From Bacteroides faecium (GTDB taxonomy: Bacteria; Bacteroidota; Bacteroidia; Bacteroidales; Bacteroidaceae), in NCBI RefSeq assembly GCF_012113595.1, contig NZ_CP050831.1, positions 1,240,001 through 1,304,000 of the forward strand: DNA of 64,000 nt, read 5' to 3'. The notes under the pieces are model-generated. The model ran no database searches and was not told the origin of the DNA. It was given only the letters and a program-made list of their open reading frames with translations. Each line of letters opens with the position of its first letter. The stretch's first letter is position 1. Shown piece after piece: positions 9,217 through 17,954 of the stretch. The position numbers and the translations under genes were made by a program.

Positions 9217-10377
9217 TTAGTTATGTGTTTTAAGTTTCGAATCTATATTATCATCACATATCGCTACTGCAACCTGCGAATCGGCACAGCCATAATAGAG
9301 ATATAATTTGTTTTTAAAGTAAGCCAGCCCTTCGATAAACACTGTTCCGTCCTTGTACTGACCGCTCTTCTCGAAAGCGGCTTCGGGCACAAAGAAGGGT
9401 TTATCCAGGCGGTCGAGTACCTTATAAGGGTCGTTGGCGTCAAACAGGAACTGCCCTGCACAATAAGCGCCTGCGGGGTATGCCGAGTCCCTTTCTTCCT
9501 TGTATCCGTTCTTGCCATTGTATAATAATACAATACCGTTCACAGTCTTGATAGCCGGTGGCCCGCACTCAGTCAGGCGGCTGTCGAAATACCCGTTGCG
9601 GGGTTTGGCTATCTCCCTTAGTTCGTTGTTTTCGTTCAGTACCGGAGCCCAGTCGGTCAGGTTATCGGAAGTTGCGGCACATACCGCATTCTCTCCCCAG
9701 TACATAAAGTATTTGCCAGCCACTTTCTCAATGACCAGTCTGCCGTCTTTCACTCCGGTGACAATAGAAGCTGATTTGCTTGCTATATTGGCAAAACGTC
9801 CGTTGTATGCTTTCGCAAAAGCGAGTCCGTGCTTCGTCCAGTTTTTCAAGTCCCTGGAAGTAGCCACTGCCAGGCGGGGAAGGTTGCGGTTCCAGGCTGT
9901 ATAAAGCATGACGTACAATCCGTCTTCCGTCATTGCCACACGCGGGTCTTCGCAACCACCTTCCCATTCTATTTCTTTAAAATCGTCTTCGGAAGGAAAG
10001 AGTACCGGTGCGTCCGCTTGGCTCATCGTCACTCCGTCCGCACTTTCCGCATAGCCAATGCGGGATGTCCTCTTTCCGATGCCTTGCGCCGAGTTGTCTT
10101 CCGCGCGGTAGAGTACCACAATCTTCCCGTCCTTGACGGTTGCCGCCGGATTGAAAGTGTCACTCTCTTCCCATCTTACCGGCTGCTTGCGCATCGGGCA
10201 TTGGAAAGTAGTCGGTTGCGGGGAAATCACCGGATTCACCCCTTCCGGGCGGACAAAAGGGCCGAGTATCCATTGTCCGCTCTGTTCTTCGACAGCTACG
10301 GATGCCTGTTTTTGTCCGGAGCATCCGGCTAATGTCATCATACTGATTAAATAGATTACAGATTTTAGTTTTATCAT
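9217..10377 (-). CDS. GH130 lipoprotein, hydrolase-type (probable beta-1,2-mannosidase)
   Basis: A five-bladed beta-propeller GH130 enzyme of 386 residues, starting at ATG 10375-10377 (an in-frame TTG 24 bp upstream is less likely). The lipobox cysteine is residue 19 (LAGCS), so the enzyme is exported. Family motifs are FNPAATVKDGKIVVLYRAED, the general-acid motif G-G-C-E-D-P-R (D144) and the S-R-D-L-K-N-W blade. The Arg/His pair used by GH130 phosphorylases to bind phosphate is missing: the aligned places read YWGE (E229), LTEC (E270) and LLYNGK instead of an HRP and YHG pair. That glutamate pattern is known from Bacteroides GH130 beta-1,2-mannosidases, so hydrolysis rather than phosphorolysis is inferred. 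It is the first gene of the operon leading into susC. Confidence 0.86.
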   Translation of the reverse strand: MIKLKSVIYLISMMTLAGCSGQKQASVAVEEQSGQWILGPFVRPEGVNPVISPQPTTFQCPMRKQPVRWEESDTFNPAATVKDGKIVVLYRAEDNSAQGIGKRTSRIGYAESADGVTMSQADAPVLFPSEDDFKEIEWEGGCEDPRVAMTEDGLYVMLYTAWNRNLPRLAVATSRDLKNWTKHGLAFAKAYNGRFANIASKSASIVTGVKDGRLVIEKVAGKYFMYWGENAVCAATSDNLTDWAPVLNENNELREIAKPRNGYFDSRLTECGPPAIKTVNGIVLLYNGKNGYKEERDSAYPAGAYCAGQFLFDANDPYKVLDRLDKPFFVPEAAFEKSGQYKDGTVFIEGLAYFKNKLYLYYGCADSQVAVAICDDNIDSKLKTHN

Positions 10378-10428
10378 ACGTCGTTTTTTTAGTTTTCCCA
10401 AATCGGTCGTTCATCGTTTTTCTGCCGG

Positions 10429-10436
10429 CAAAACTA
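10429..10436 (-). promoter_or_regulatory. -7 box of the GH130-susC-susD operon
   Basis: Read on the minus strand the bases are TAGTTTTG, which fits the Bacteroides -7 consensus TAnnTTTG. It lies 52 bp upstream of the ATG of the GH130 gene. No TTTG -33 box is found at 19-21 bp, which is usual for promoters that need an activator. An 18-bp gap separates it from the 47-bp repeat at 10455-10501, the same distance as at the second copy. Confidence 0.65.
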
Positions 10437-10454
10437 TCGTACCCCGCAAAAAAT

Positions 10455-10501
10455 AGAGTGTACTATATTCTCAAAAGGGTATATAGGTGCTGTACAACAT
10501 A
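10455..10501 (-). promoter_or_regulatory. Probable HTCS operator, copy 1
   Basis: A 47-bp element that recurs at 12924-12970 with only three substitutions, in the same orientation and at the same 18-bp distance from a minus-strand -7 box. Inside it TGTAC occurs twice (10459 and 10491), 32 bp or about three helical turns apart, as expected for a dimeric AraC-type DNA-binding domain that contacts direct half-sites. The hybrid regulator encoded at 13014 is the obvious candidate to bind it. Binding is inference from position and conservation. Confidence 0.7.
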
Positions 10502-10544
10502 ATAATTCATCCGTTTGCAATGGCAGCTTAATGGTTTTGAAATA

Positions 10545-11792
10545 TTAGCGAACCGTCTGGTTCTGTTTGATGATGTTCTGAGCCAACGGGTAGGCTATCA
10601 ACTGCAAGGCTCCTACCAGTATCAATGCGTACTTCAATGCAAAATCCTGTGATATGGCAAAGGCAAGCACCATAAAAAGGATGAGCCCGAAAGCACGCCC
10701 CAGGAATAGTCCGAATTCGTGGCTTAAAATATAAGTGTATTCATTTCTTTTCTCGATTTTAACTACTGCGTCGATGGTTTGCATCATAATGGGATAGTAA
10801 GGCAAGTCAAACAAGGGCTGAAAGATTACCTTACAGAGGACAAAGATAATCACTCCGGTGGCTGAAAACAAGACCCCGTTGAACAGAGTACCGATAAAAA
10901 AGACGAGTAACCCGGCAATAAATATCTTCGGACGGTCTTCGGGTTTGGCAATACGCCCCAGTACATAGACCAGTATAGCCGTCAGCGTACCGCTGATTCC
11001 CTGTATCAAGCCTAATGTCCCTTCATCACCGACCAGTTTCAGAACCAGGATGGCGGGGGCAGTCACCAGAAATCCCTGTACCATTCCTTTCAGAGAAGCC
11101 AATAACAACATTTTTTTCCACAGTGTACAGAACCGGAAATACAGAAAATTCTTCTGTACCGGATTGGCAAACTTACCACGCCACAAGACAGCTACGGCAA
11201 ACAGGGTCACGACTATGACTCCGACTGTGACCAAACGATAGGCTCCATTTATATCAATCAGGCATCCCATGATTTCTTTGCCGTCTATCTGGCTGATGAA
11301 TGCGCCAATCAATAAAGGAACAGTTATCGAAGTGATGGAGAAAAAGAAAGATTCCAGTCCGAAAAAGTAGTTCCGGCTATTATCGGTCGTGTTGTTGAGA
11401 GTCAATAGATAACGGTTAGTCCAAAAGAAACCCGATGCGGCTCCGAGGACAAAACCTGCTATGCCTAGTTCTACAAAGCCCAATGACTTTACCAGCATCA
11501 TGGTAAACATCGACAACCCGCTAACTAATATCCCGCCTGCATACAGTACTTTCACGCTGACATGCCGCAACAGGAAGCCGTTGACAAAAGAGGTTGCAAT
11601 GATGCCGATATACATAAAAAGCTGATAGAAAGCTACGGAAACAGGCTCGCTCGTGTGGCGCATCACATAAGCGCCTACAAATATCTCCACCACAGGAAGC
11701 ACGAACGCATAGAGCAGGTTAGTCATCAACAGTACACGTACATTGGGACTTTGCTGCTTGAAGAATTGATATTCTCTTTTCAATTTATTCAT
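10545..11792 (-). CDS. MFS sugar transporter (inner membrane)
   Basis: A 415-residue protein with about twelve hydrophobic segments and no signal peptide, of the major facilitator superfamily. The second loop has an A-like motif region after VNGFLLRHVSVKVLYAGG, and the central cytoplasmic loop between helices 6 and 7 is rich in Lys/Arg (LWRGKFANPVQKNF). The gene follows the phosphorylase-type GH130 gene by 18 bp in the same operon, so the natural reading is import of a beta-mannoside disaccharide for phosphorolysis inside the cell. That substrate is inference. Family members with this context occur in Bacteroides N-glycan and mannan loci. Confidence 0.88.
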   Translation of the reverse strand: MNKLKREYQFFKQQSPNVRVLLMTNLLYAFVLPVVEIFVGAYVMRHTSEPVSVAFYQLFMYIGIIATSFVNGFLLRHVSVKVLYAGGILVSGLSMFTMMLVKSLGFVELGIAGFVLGAASGFFWTNRYLLTLNNTTDNSRNYFFGLESFFFSITSITVPLLIGAFISQIDGKEIMGCLIDINGAYRLVTVGVIVVTLFAVAVLWRGKFANPVQKNFLYFRFCTLWKKMLLLASLKGMVQGFLVTAPAILVLKLVGDEGTLGLIQGISGTLTAILVYVLGRIAKPEDRPKIFIAGLLVFFIGTLFNGVLFSATGVIIFVLCKVIFQPLFDLPYYPIMMQTIDAVVKIEKRNEYTYILSHEFGLFLGRAFGLILFMVLAFAISQDFALKYALILVGALQLIAYPLAQNIIKQNQTVR

Positions 11793-11810
11793 TTCCTACC
11801 TTAATATATG

Positions 11811-12857
11811 TCATGACTTTAATGAACGAAGGATTTCCCCAATAGAGAACTCCGCTCCGCAGATTACTTCATCACTCGCACCGTAGTAAACAGTCACCGT
11901 ATCCCCTTCTACCAGATGCCCGTTCGTGAAGACTACATTCCCGAAGAATCCGGTTTGCTCGTAGGGAGCAGTCGGTTCCATTATAGGAGCTTTGCTTCGG
12001 GCGATTACCTTTGAGGGGTCGTTCAAGTCAAGCAGAAGGGCTCCCAGGCAATAGCGGTTCTGATAGTCTGCACCATGATAAATCTCCAGCCAGCCTTCCT
12101 CTGTACGGATAGGCGCGGCGCCCGCACCCACACGGGCACAGTCCCAACTATCGGAGCGAGTGGTCGCAACGCAACGGTGATTGCCCCAGTGCAACCGGTC
12201 GGGTGATTCGGCAAGCCAGATATAGTTGCCGCCCAGTTCGGGACTGCTCGGGCGATGCAAGGCGAAATATTTGCCGTTTATCTTCTCTTCAAACAAGGCA
12301 CAGTCTTTATTATGAGGGGGAAAAATCATGCCGTGACGAGTGTAATTCTTCCAGTCACGGGTATGAATCAGCCCTACACCGACGGCAACGGAAGAGACTT
12401 CGGTAAACGTCAGGTAATAGCCGTCGGCTGTAGTCGCCACCCGGCAGTCCTCGATGCCGAAAGCCTCTAATGCCCCTTTGCCGAAAATAGGCGGATAATC
12501 CGGTTCTTCCTTAAAATGGATGCCGTCCTCGCTCGATACCAGCCGGAGATAAGACATGGTAGTCAGGTAATCCTGTCCTGCATATCCTATCACACGAGGG
12601 TCGGAAGCATCCAGTTCCGGGTCATTTTCGTCGAAAGAAAGTACCTCTATCTTCCCTTCCTTATTATATACGGGGAAACTAATCACTCCCTGTTTCTGTA
12701 CGGGGCGTTCGGCTACCCGCAGTAATAACCAGGTTTTTCCGTCGAAGCGGAATACTCCGGGATTCAGGAAACAGGTGATTTCCATACCTTCTATTCCCGG
12801 TTGTAAATCAGATGGTTTCAATAATGGGTTCTGATGAAATCGTTTTGCAATATCCAT
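11811..12857 (-). CDS. GH130 cytoplasmic beta-mannoside phosphorylase
   Basis: A 348-residue GH130 protein without signal peptide, so cytoplasmic. It shows the full phosphorylase pattern: LLLRVAER (phosphate-side Arg), the general-acid motif G-I-E-D-C-R (D137), N-K-D-C-A-L-F near 183-189, A-L-H-R-P (R202) and the W-L-E-I-Y-H-G-A-D motif (H261), the Arg/His set that binds inorganic phosphate. The predicted reaction is phosphorolysis of a beta-mannosyl disaccharide to alpha-mannose 1-phosphate plus acceptor. Which linkage and acceptor (mannose, GlcNAc or glucose) cannot be told from sequence. It is first in an operon with the MFS transporter and contrasts with the exported, glutamate-type GH130 at 9217-10377. 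Confidence 0.88.
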   Translation of the reverse strand: MDIAKRFHQNPLLKPSDLQPGIEGMEITCFLNPGVFRFDGKTWLLLRVAERPVQKQGVISFPVYNKEGKIEVLSFDENDPELDASDPRVIGYAGQDYLTTMSYLRLVSSEDGIHFKEEPDYPPIFGKGALEAFGIEDCRVATTADGYYLTFTEVSSVAVGVGLIHTRDWKNYTRHGMIFPPHNKDCALFEEKINGKYFALHRPSSPELGGNYIWLAESPDRLHWGNHRCVATTRSDSWDCARVGAGAAPIRTEEGWLEIYHGADYQNRYCLGALLLDLNDPSKVIARSKAPIMEPTAPYEQTGFFGNVVFTNGHLVEGDTVTVYYGASDEVICGAEFSIGEILRSLKS

Positions 12858-12897
12858 TTTCTAATCATTAAATAGGTGTTGTTTTTATTTCTCGTGG

Positions 12898-12905
12898 CAA
12901 AGCTA
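12898..12905 (-). promoter_or_regulatory. -7 box of the GH130-MFS operon
   Basis: On the minus strand the bases read TAGCTTTG, matching TAnnTTTG, 41 bp upstream of the ATG at 12857. As at 10429-10436, no -33 TTTG is present at the right distance, and the 47-bp repeat begins exactly 18 bp further upstream. Confidence 0.65.
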
Positions 12906-12923
12906 CCCCACGCAGCGACGGGA

Positions 12924-12970
12924 AGAGTGTACTATATTCTCAAAAGGGTATACAGGTGTTGTACAGCATA
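12924..12970 (-). promoter_or_regulatory. Probable HTCS operator, copy 2
   Basis: Second copy of the 47-bp element (44 of 47 bases equal to 10455-10501). It sits between the divergent GH130-MFS operon and the HTCS gene, just upstream of the putative HTCS promoter at 12979-13009, so it could also serve autoregulation. The paired TGTAC half-sites are at 12928 and 12960. Confidence 0.7.
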
Positions 12971-12978
12971 TTTTTATC

Positions 12979-13009
12979 TTTGTTTTCTTATTTTTCCTCT
13001 CTATCTTTG
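12979..13009 (+). promoter_or_regulatory. Promoter-like sequence in front of the HTCS gene
   Basis: TTTG at 12979-12982, a 19-bp spacer and TATCTTTG at 13002-13009 match the Bacteroides -33/-7 consensus exactly. The expected transcription start falls at about the ATG at 13014, so a transcript from it would be leaderless or nearly so. That makes it a good sequence match in an unusual position. Confidence 0.55.
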
Positions 13010-13013
13010 CGAC

Positions 13014-16000
13014 ATGATTCTACGAAAACACTCATATTTCCGTTACATCTGCATCCTTATTTATTCATGCCTGATGCCTGCTTTATTACATTCGCAGAAT
13101 GTAGTAAAACAGATTTCCAATGCGGATGGATTATCCAATAATTCGGTGAATTGTTTCCTCGAAGATTCGGAACATACGCTTTGGGTAGGGACATGGGACG
13201 GATTGAATGCATATAACGGTCGTAGCTTCAAAACCTATTCTTATAATAAAAAGGATGCAGGGTCTATCAGCAATAATGTCATCTGGCAGATTATCGAGCA
13301 GAGCGACTCTATCCTGTGGGTATCTACGGACTATGGGGTAAACCGGTGGAAGCGTTCTACCCAACAGTTTACTCCCTATTATCTAGGTACACAGAATAAT
13401 CCGCCGAAACAGGAGAAATCATTTCTGCTGGGTATCACTTCCGGCAAGCATATAATCTGTTACGTGAAAGAGCAGGGTCTGTTCTATTTCGATGACCGGA
13501 GACAGGAGTTTGTATCCTTGAAGAATGACCTGCCCGATGATATCAGGAACTTCGTCATTGATTCCAAAGACCGGATATTCTTTCTCACAGGACATGGACA
13601 ATTATTGCATTATCAACTGACTGTCCGCAACTCCTGTCCCGAACTCTCGTTTAAAGAAGAAATCAGGCACTGTGCCCCCGTTTCCAATATTTATCTTTCC
13701 CAGGACTGCCTCATCATTAACGATGACAGGACGCTGACTGTTTCACAAGATAACCGTATATTGGACAGTATAAATATTCCGGAGAACAAGACTGTATCAC
13801 AAGCTATCTGCCACGGTGAATATCTCCTTATCAGCTTTATCGAGGGGGGATGCATCAGATATAATCTTGAAAATGGGACTTCAACGGAATTACTCCAATT
13901 GCCGGAGAAAGCTTCCATTTTCACTATTTATATCGGCTCGCAGAATATCCTTTGGGTAGGTACGGACGGACAAGGGATATTGGAAGTCTATGAACACAGT
14001 TCGCCTTTCCATACCGTAAAAACGAATTATCCTGTCCGCTGTTTTTGTGAGGAAGACAATGGCAATATACTCGTAGGAACAAAAGGAGAAGGTATCCTGC
14101 TGCTCGACAAGCAGGAACGGGGAGTCACCCCCTATCTTTCAACGGGTAACGGGTTAATCTCCAACTCCGTTTATACTATCCGCAAAAATATGTCCGGGGA
14201 TATATTCATCGGAACCGAAGGAGCGGGTATCAATTATATTCCACTCAATGGCAGCCAGGTGAAGAAACTGGGTATTCCCGCTGAATTTCCAGTTTTCAGG
14301 GCAGTGTACAGTATATTGTTCACCCATAATGATTCACTTTTATGGTTGGGGACTTCCGGCTACGGACTTATCAAGCTGAGCCTGCAAAGGGAAGGAAAAA
14401 GTTATAGAGTAACGGACATGAAACAATATAAATCTCCCGGCCCTTCTTCGCCAAGCAATAATATCATTTATTCGGTTATCGCCGGATACGATGAGAATGA
14501 ACTTTGGATAGGCACGCGAGGGGGCGGAATTAATAAGTTCGATATCGCGTCCGAACATTTCCGGCAGATGAATGAGATAGACCCCGGTTTGTCCCTGACT
14601 AACAATGATGTGATTTATCTGACTAAAGGAGATTCTGCCAGTATTTGGATAGGTACCAGTTATGGTCTTAACCGGTTGTCCCCGACAGCCACACCCCCTT
14701 CCATCACCGAATATACGGATAATAACGGATTGCCCAATAATACGATTCACGGCATCCTGAAAGATGAGAGCGGGAATATTTGGGCAAGCACCAATCAAGG
14801 CATTTCCTTTATCGACTTGCCCTCGGGAAAAATTACCAATTATTCCTCAAGAAACGGGCTGCAAAACGACGAATTTTCTGATGGGGCTATTTTTAAGGAC
14901 AAAGCCGGATGGCTGTATTTCGGCGGAGTCAGCGGGTTGAACTATTTCGACGAAAATAAGATACGCTTACGGGAACATATCGCATCATTAAGCCTGAACA
15001 GCCTGAAGATAAACAATACCAGCCAGAATATCTACGAACGTATCCGTAACCATACGCTCCGATTGGACTATGACGAGCCTTATATTACTTTGGGATTTGC
15101 CGCACATGATTTTATCAACAATGAGAATTGTGAGTTCAGCTACCGCATTATCGACTTTGCCGACGAATGGATTTACAATGAGAATAACCCGAATATCGTT
15201 ATCACCAAACTACCGCCGGGAAAATATAAACTGGAAGTAAAATGCACCAATGGCGACCGGGTATGGAGCAACGAAATCTATTCCCTCAATTTGGACATCG
15301 CTTACCCTTGGTGGCTCAGTACCACCGCTTTTATTATTTATTTTATCCTGATTGCCATTGCTATCTATATCACGCAATCCGTCATCAAGAATAGAATTCG
15401 GCTAAACCGTCAGATTCTACTGGAACATATCGAAAAACAAAACCAGCAACGTATCCATGAATCGAAGTTGAACTTCTTCACGAATGTGGCACACGAGTTT
15501 TTCACTCCGTTGACACTGATATACGGCCCGGCACAGCACTTGTTGGAAAAGGCAGACCTCGACAGTTATACAAAAAGATATATCTACATCATCAAGAACA
15601 ATGCCGACCGGATGCAGAAGCTTATCAACGAACTGATGGAGTTCCGAAAAGCAGAAGCGGGACATACGGCTATCTATGCTGAAAAAGTGGATATTCAGTT
15701 GCTCGTCGACTATGTATCGGACAACTATACCGAAATTGCCGAAGAAAACAAGATAGACTTCAGCTTCAAAAGCAAAGAAGTATCATCCTTTACAACAGAC
15801 CGGAATGCACTGGAAAAAATAATATTCAATTTGCTTTCCAACGCCTTCAAATATACGCCGTCCGGCGGATATATCCGTGCTGAAATACGAGAGAATGTTA
15901 CTGACGGGACATTGCATTTCCGCATACGTAATTCGGGCAAGGGGCTGACTGAGAAACAAATGAGTGAGATATTCAGCCGGTTCAAGATTTTTGAGAGCAG

Positions 16001-16994
16001 TAACCTGAAACATGCGGGAAGCACCGGAGTCGGCCTGAATCTGACCAAGAGCCTGACGGAGTTATTGGGTGGAGAAATCACCGTAGGAAGTGTATTGGGA
16101 GAGTATGTAGAATTCAATGTGTCTCTACCGTCCATGCACATGAATCCCGGAAAAGAAAGTCAGCCGGCAGAAGAAGAGGCAGAAGCCGATGAAATGCTTT
16201 TTGTCCCTAAACAAAAGGAAATTAGCATATTGATTGTAGAAGATGAAAAGAATATCCGCGAACTTCTGAAAGATATCCTGCTTCCTTACTACCAGGTTCG
16301 GGAAGCAGCCGACGGGGAAGAGGCGCTGAAAGAAATCGAACAGAAACAGCCAAATATTATTATCAGCGATGTATTGATGCCCAGGCTGGACGGCATCACT
16401 CTGACGGATATATTGAAAGCCAACGAGCGGACTGCCCACATTCCGATTATCCATATCTCCGCCAAGAACTCCATCGAAGACCAGATTAACGCTTACAATC
16501 ATGGAACGGACTTATATATCCCCAAACCTTTCCATCCGAGACATGTATTGAGCGCGGTAGAGAATATGATTAATAAATACTCTCTGATGAAAGAGTATTT
16601 CAAATCCGGCCGTTCCTCTCTCATCGTAAGGAATGGAATCACCATGCATAAAGAGGATGAGCTGTTACTGGACAAGATTATCAAATTCATCGAAGATAAT
16701 ATTGACGACGAATCCATAAACCCGGATTCTCTCGCAGACTTTATAGGAGTAAGCAAAGCGGGATTGTACCGTAAACTCAAAGAATTGACGGAAAAGACAC
16801 CAAGCGAATTTGTCCGTACCATCCGCCTGGAATATGCAGCGGGACTATTAAAGACCACCAAACTCACCGTTACTGAGATTATGTATAAATCGGGCTTCTC
16901 AAACAAGTCTTATTTCTACCGGGAGTTTGCCAAGTTATACAACACTTCTCCCAAAGAATACAGGAGCGGACAGACAGAAGAAAAAGATACTTAA
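13014..16994 (+). CDS. Hybrid two-component system sensor/regulator (HTCS)
   Basis: A single-chain sensor and transcription activator of 1326 residues. The start at ATG 13014 gives a signal peptide ending near LLHSQ; the frame is open 46 codons further upstream but that stretch covers the promoter. Order of parts: periplasmic two-propeller sensor of Reg_prop repeats (about 25-690; recurring L-W-V/I-G-T phrases), Y_Y_Y domain (about 695-765), transmembrane helix (about 766-788), histidine kinase with N-V-A-H-E-F-F-T-P-L (H827) and an ATPase with N-x-x-x-N-A-F-K-Y and G-x-G-L motifs, receiver domain with phosphorylatable D1119 in ISDVLMPRLDG, and an AraC HTH (about 1220-1320). It is divergent from the GH130-MFS operon and flanked by the 47-bp element. 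The ligand is probably an oligosaccharide from the locus substrate. Confidence 0.96.
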   Translation: MILRKHSYFRYICILIYSCLMPALLHSQNVVKQISNADGLSNNSVNCFLEDSEHTLWVGTWDGLNAYNGRSFKTYSYNKKDAGSISNNVIWQIIEQSDSILWVSTDYGVNRWKRSTQQFTPYYLGTQNNPPKQEKSFLLGITSGKHIICYVKEQGLFYFDDRRQEFVSLKNDLPDDIRNFVIDSKDRIFFLTGHGQLLHYQLTVRNSCPELSFKEEIRHCAPVSNIYLSQDCLIINDDRTLTVSQDNRILDSINIPENKTVSQAICHGEYLLISFIEGGCIRYNLENGTSTELLQLPEKASIFTIYIGSQNILWVGTDGQGILEVYEHSSPFHTVKTNYPVRCFCEEDNGNILVGTKGEGILLLDKQERGVTPYLSTGNGLISNSVYTIRKNMSGDIFIGTEGAGINYIPLNGSQVKKLGIPAEFPVFRAVYSILFTHNDSLLWLGTSGYGLIKLSLQREGKSYRVTDMKQYKSPGPSSPSNNIIYSVIAGYDENELWIGTRGGGINKFDIASEHFRQMNEIDPGLSLTNNDVIYLTKGDSASIWIGTSYGLNRLSPTATPPSITEYTDNNGLPNNTIHGILKDESGNIWASTNQGISFIDLPSGKITNYSSRNGLQNDEFSDGAIFKDKAGWLYFGGVSGLNYFDENKIRLREHIASLSLNSLKINNTSQNIYERIRNHTLRLDYDEPYITLGFAAHDFINNENCEFSYRIIDFADEWIYNENNPNIVITKLPPGKYKLEVKCTNGDRVWSNEIYSLNLDIAYPWWLSTTAFIIYFILIAIAIYITQSVIKNRIRLNRQILLEHIEKQNQQRIHESKLNFFTNVAHEFFTPLTLIYGPAQHLLEKADLDSYTKRYIYIIKNNADRMQKLINELMEFRKAEAGHTAIYAEKVDIQLLVDYVSDNYTEIAEENKIDFSFKSKEVSSFTTDRNALEKIIFNLLSNAFKYTPSGGYIRAEIRENVTDGTLHFRIRNSGKGLTEKQMSEIFSRFKIFESSNLKHAGSTGVGLNLTKSLTELLGGEITVGSVLGEYVEFNVSLPSMHMNPGKESQPAEEEAEADEMLFVPKQKEISILIVEDEKNIRELLKDILLPYYQVREAADGEEALKEIEQKQPNIIISDVLMPRLDGITLTDILKANERTAHIPIIHISAKNSIEDQINAYNHGTDLYIPKPFHPRHVLSAVENMINKYSLMKEYFKSGRSSLIVRNGITMHKEDELLLDKIIKFIEDNIDDESINPDSLADFIGVSKAGLYRKLKELTEKTPSEFVRTIRLEYAAGLLKTTKLTVTEIMYKSGFSNKSYFYREFAKLYNTSPKEYRSGQTEEKDT

Positions 16995-17017
16995 TAACCA
17001 TCTAACAATAAAAAACA

Positions 17018-17932
17018 ATGAGAAAACTTTTTATTGTATTGGCGCTCTGCGGTGTGTCAATACTGAATGCACAGCAACTGAATGTCGCTTCTTATAATGT
17101 ACGAAACAGTAACCCGAACGATGCCAAAGCCGGAAACGGCTGGGAACAGCGTTGCCCGGTACTCACCCAGTTAATCACCTTTCATGACTTCGATATATTC
17201 GGAGCACAGGAAGTGAAACATAACCAACTGGAAGATATGTTGAATGCCTTGCCGCAATACAGTTATATAGGCGTAGGACGGGATGACGGGAAAACGAAAG
17301 GGGAATATGCGCCTATCTTCTACCGGAAGGATAAATTCAAGCTACTCAAGTCCGGGAATTTTTGGTTATCGGAAGATACCTCGAAGCCGAATAAAGGATG
17401 GGATGCAGCCTATACCCGCATCTGTACATGGGGAGAATTCAAGGATATTACAGGCAAGTTCAGATTCTGGTTCTTTAACCTGCACATGGACCATATCGGA
17501 GTAGTGGCACGTCGCGAAAGTGCCAAGCTGGTTATCAGTAAGATTAAAGAGATGTGTGGCAAAAACCCCGTCATACTCACCGGAGATTTCAATGTAGACC
17601 AGACCAGCGAAAGCTACCAAGTACTTCATGAATCCGGAATATTATCAGACTCTTATGAGGTCGCGCAACTGAGATATGCAACTAATGGAACATGTGCGGG
17701 ATGGAATCCGAACACATATACTCCCAACCGTATCGACCATATCTTCGTTACTAAAAACTTCGCTGTTGAGAAGTACGGAGTGCTGACAGATACTTACCGA
17801 ATTAAAAACGAAGCTACCGGAAAGTATGAGGCACGCATCCCTTCAGACCATTTTCCCGTGAAGGCAGTATTGAGGTTTAATAAAAAGTTAGATGATAGAG
17901 AAATCGCTGAAAATCTTGTTTCTTCAAGATGA
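17018..17932 (+). CDS. Secreted EEP-fold phosphoesterase, third copy in the locus
   Basis: A 304-residue EEP-superfamily protein with a signal peptide (cleavage near LNAQQ). Motifs: ASYNVRN, GAQEVKHNQL, the FNLHMDH strand, ILTGDFNVD and the terminal PSDHFPVKA, so all catalytic positions are present. It is longer and only distantly like the two EEP proteins at the other end of the locus. It begins 24 bp after the HTCS stop and is probably cotranscribed with the regulator. The substrate is unknown; the repeated association with one PUL suggests a shared phosphoester-containing target. Confidence 0.87.
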   Translation: MRKLFIVLALCGVSILNAQQLNVASYNVRNSNPNDAKAGNGWEQRCPVLTQLITFHDFDIFGAQEVKHNQLEDMLNALPQYSYIGVGRDDGKTKGEYAPIFYRKDKFKLLKSGNFWLSEDTSKPNKGWDAAYTRICTWGEFKDITGKFRFWFFNLHMDHIGVVARRESAKLVISKIKEMCGKNPVILTGDFNVDQTSESYQVLHESGILSDSYEVAQLRYATNGTCAGWNPNTYTPNRIDHIFVTKNFAVEKYGVLTDTYRIKNEATGKYEARIPSDHFPVKAVLRFNKKLDDREIAENLVSSR

Positions 17933-17946
17933 AAAAGCTATCTTTG
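17915..17946 (+). promoter_or_regulatory. Promoter-like sequence overlapping the end of the EEP gene
   Basis: CTTG at 17915-17918, a 20-bp spacer and TATCTTTG at 17939-17946 resemble a Bacteroides promoter. A start near 17952 would put the perfect hairpin 17955-17984 at the very 5' end of the transcript that leads to the AAA ATPase gene at 18113. Confidence 0.45.
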
Positions 17947-17954
17947 TGCATCAG

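Noticed and set aside
12876..13013. N-terminal extension of the HTCS by 46 codons
   Set aside because: It would cover the predicted promoter and the end of the operator, and places a second hydrophobic stretch before a perfect signal peptide that begins at 13014.
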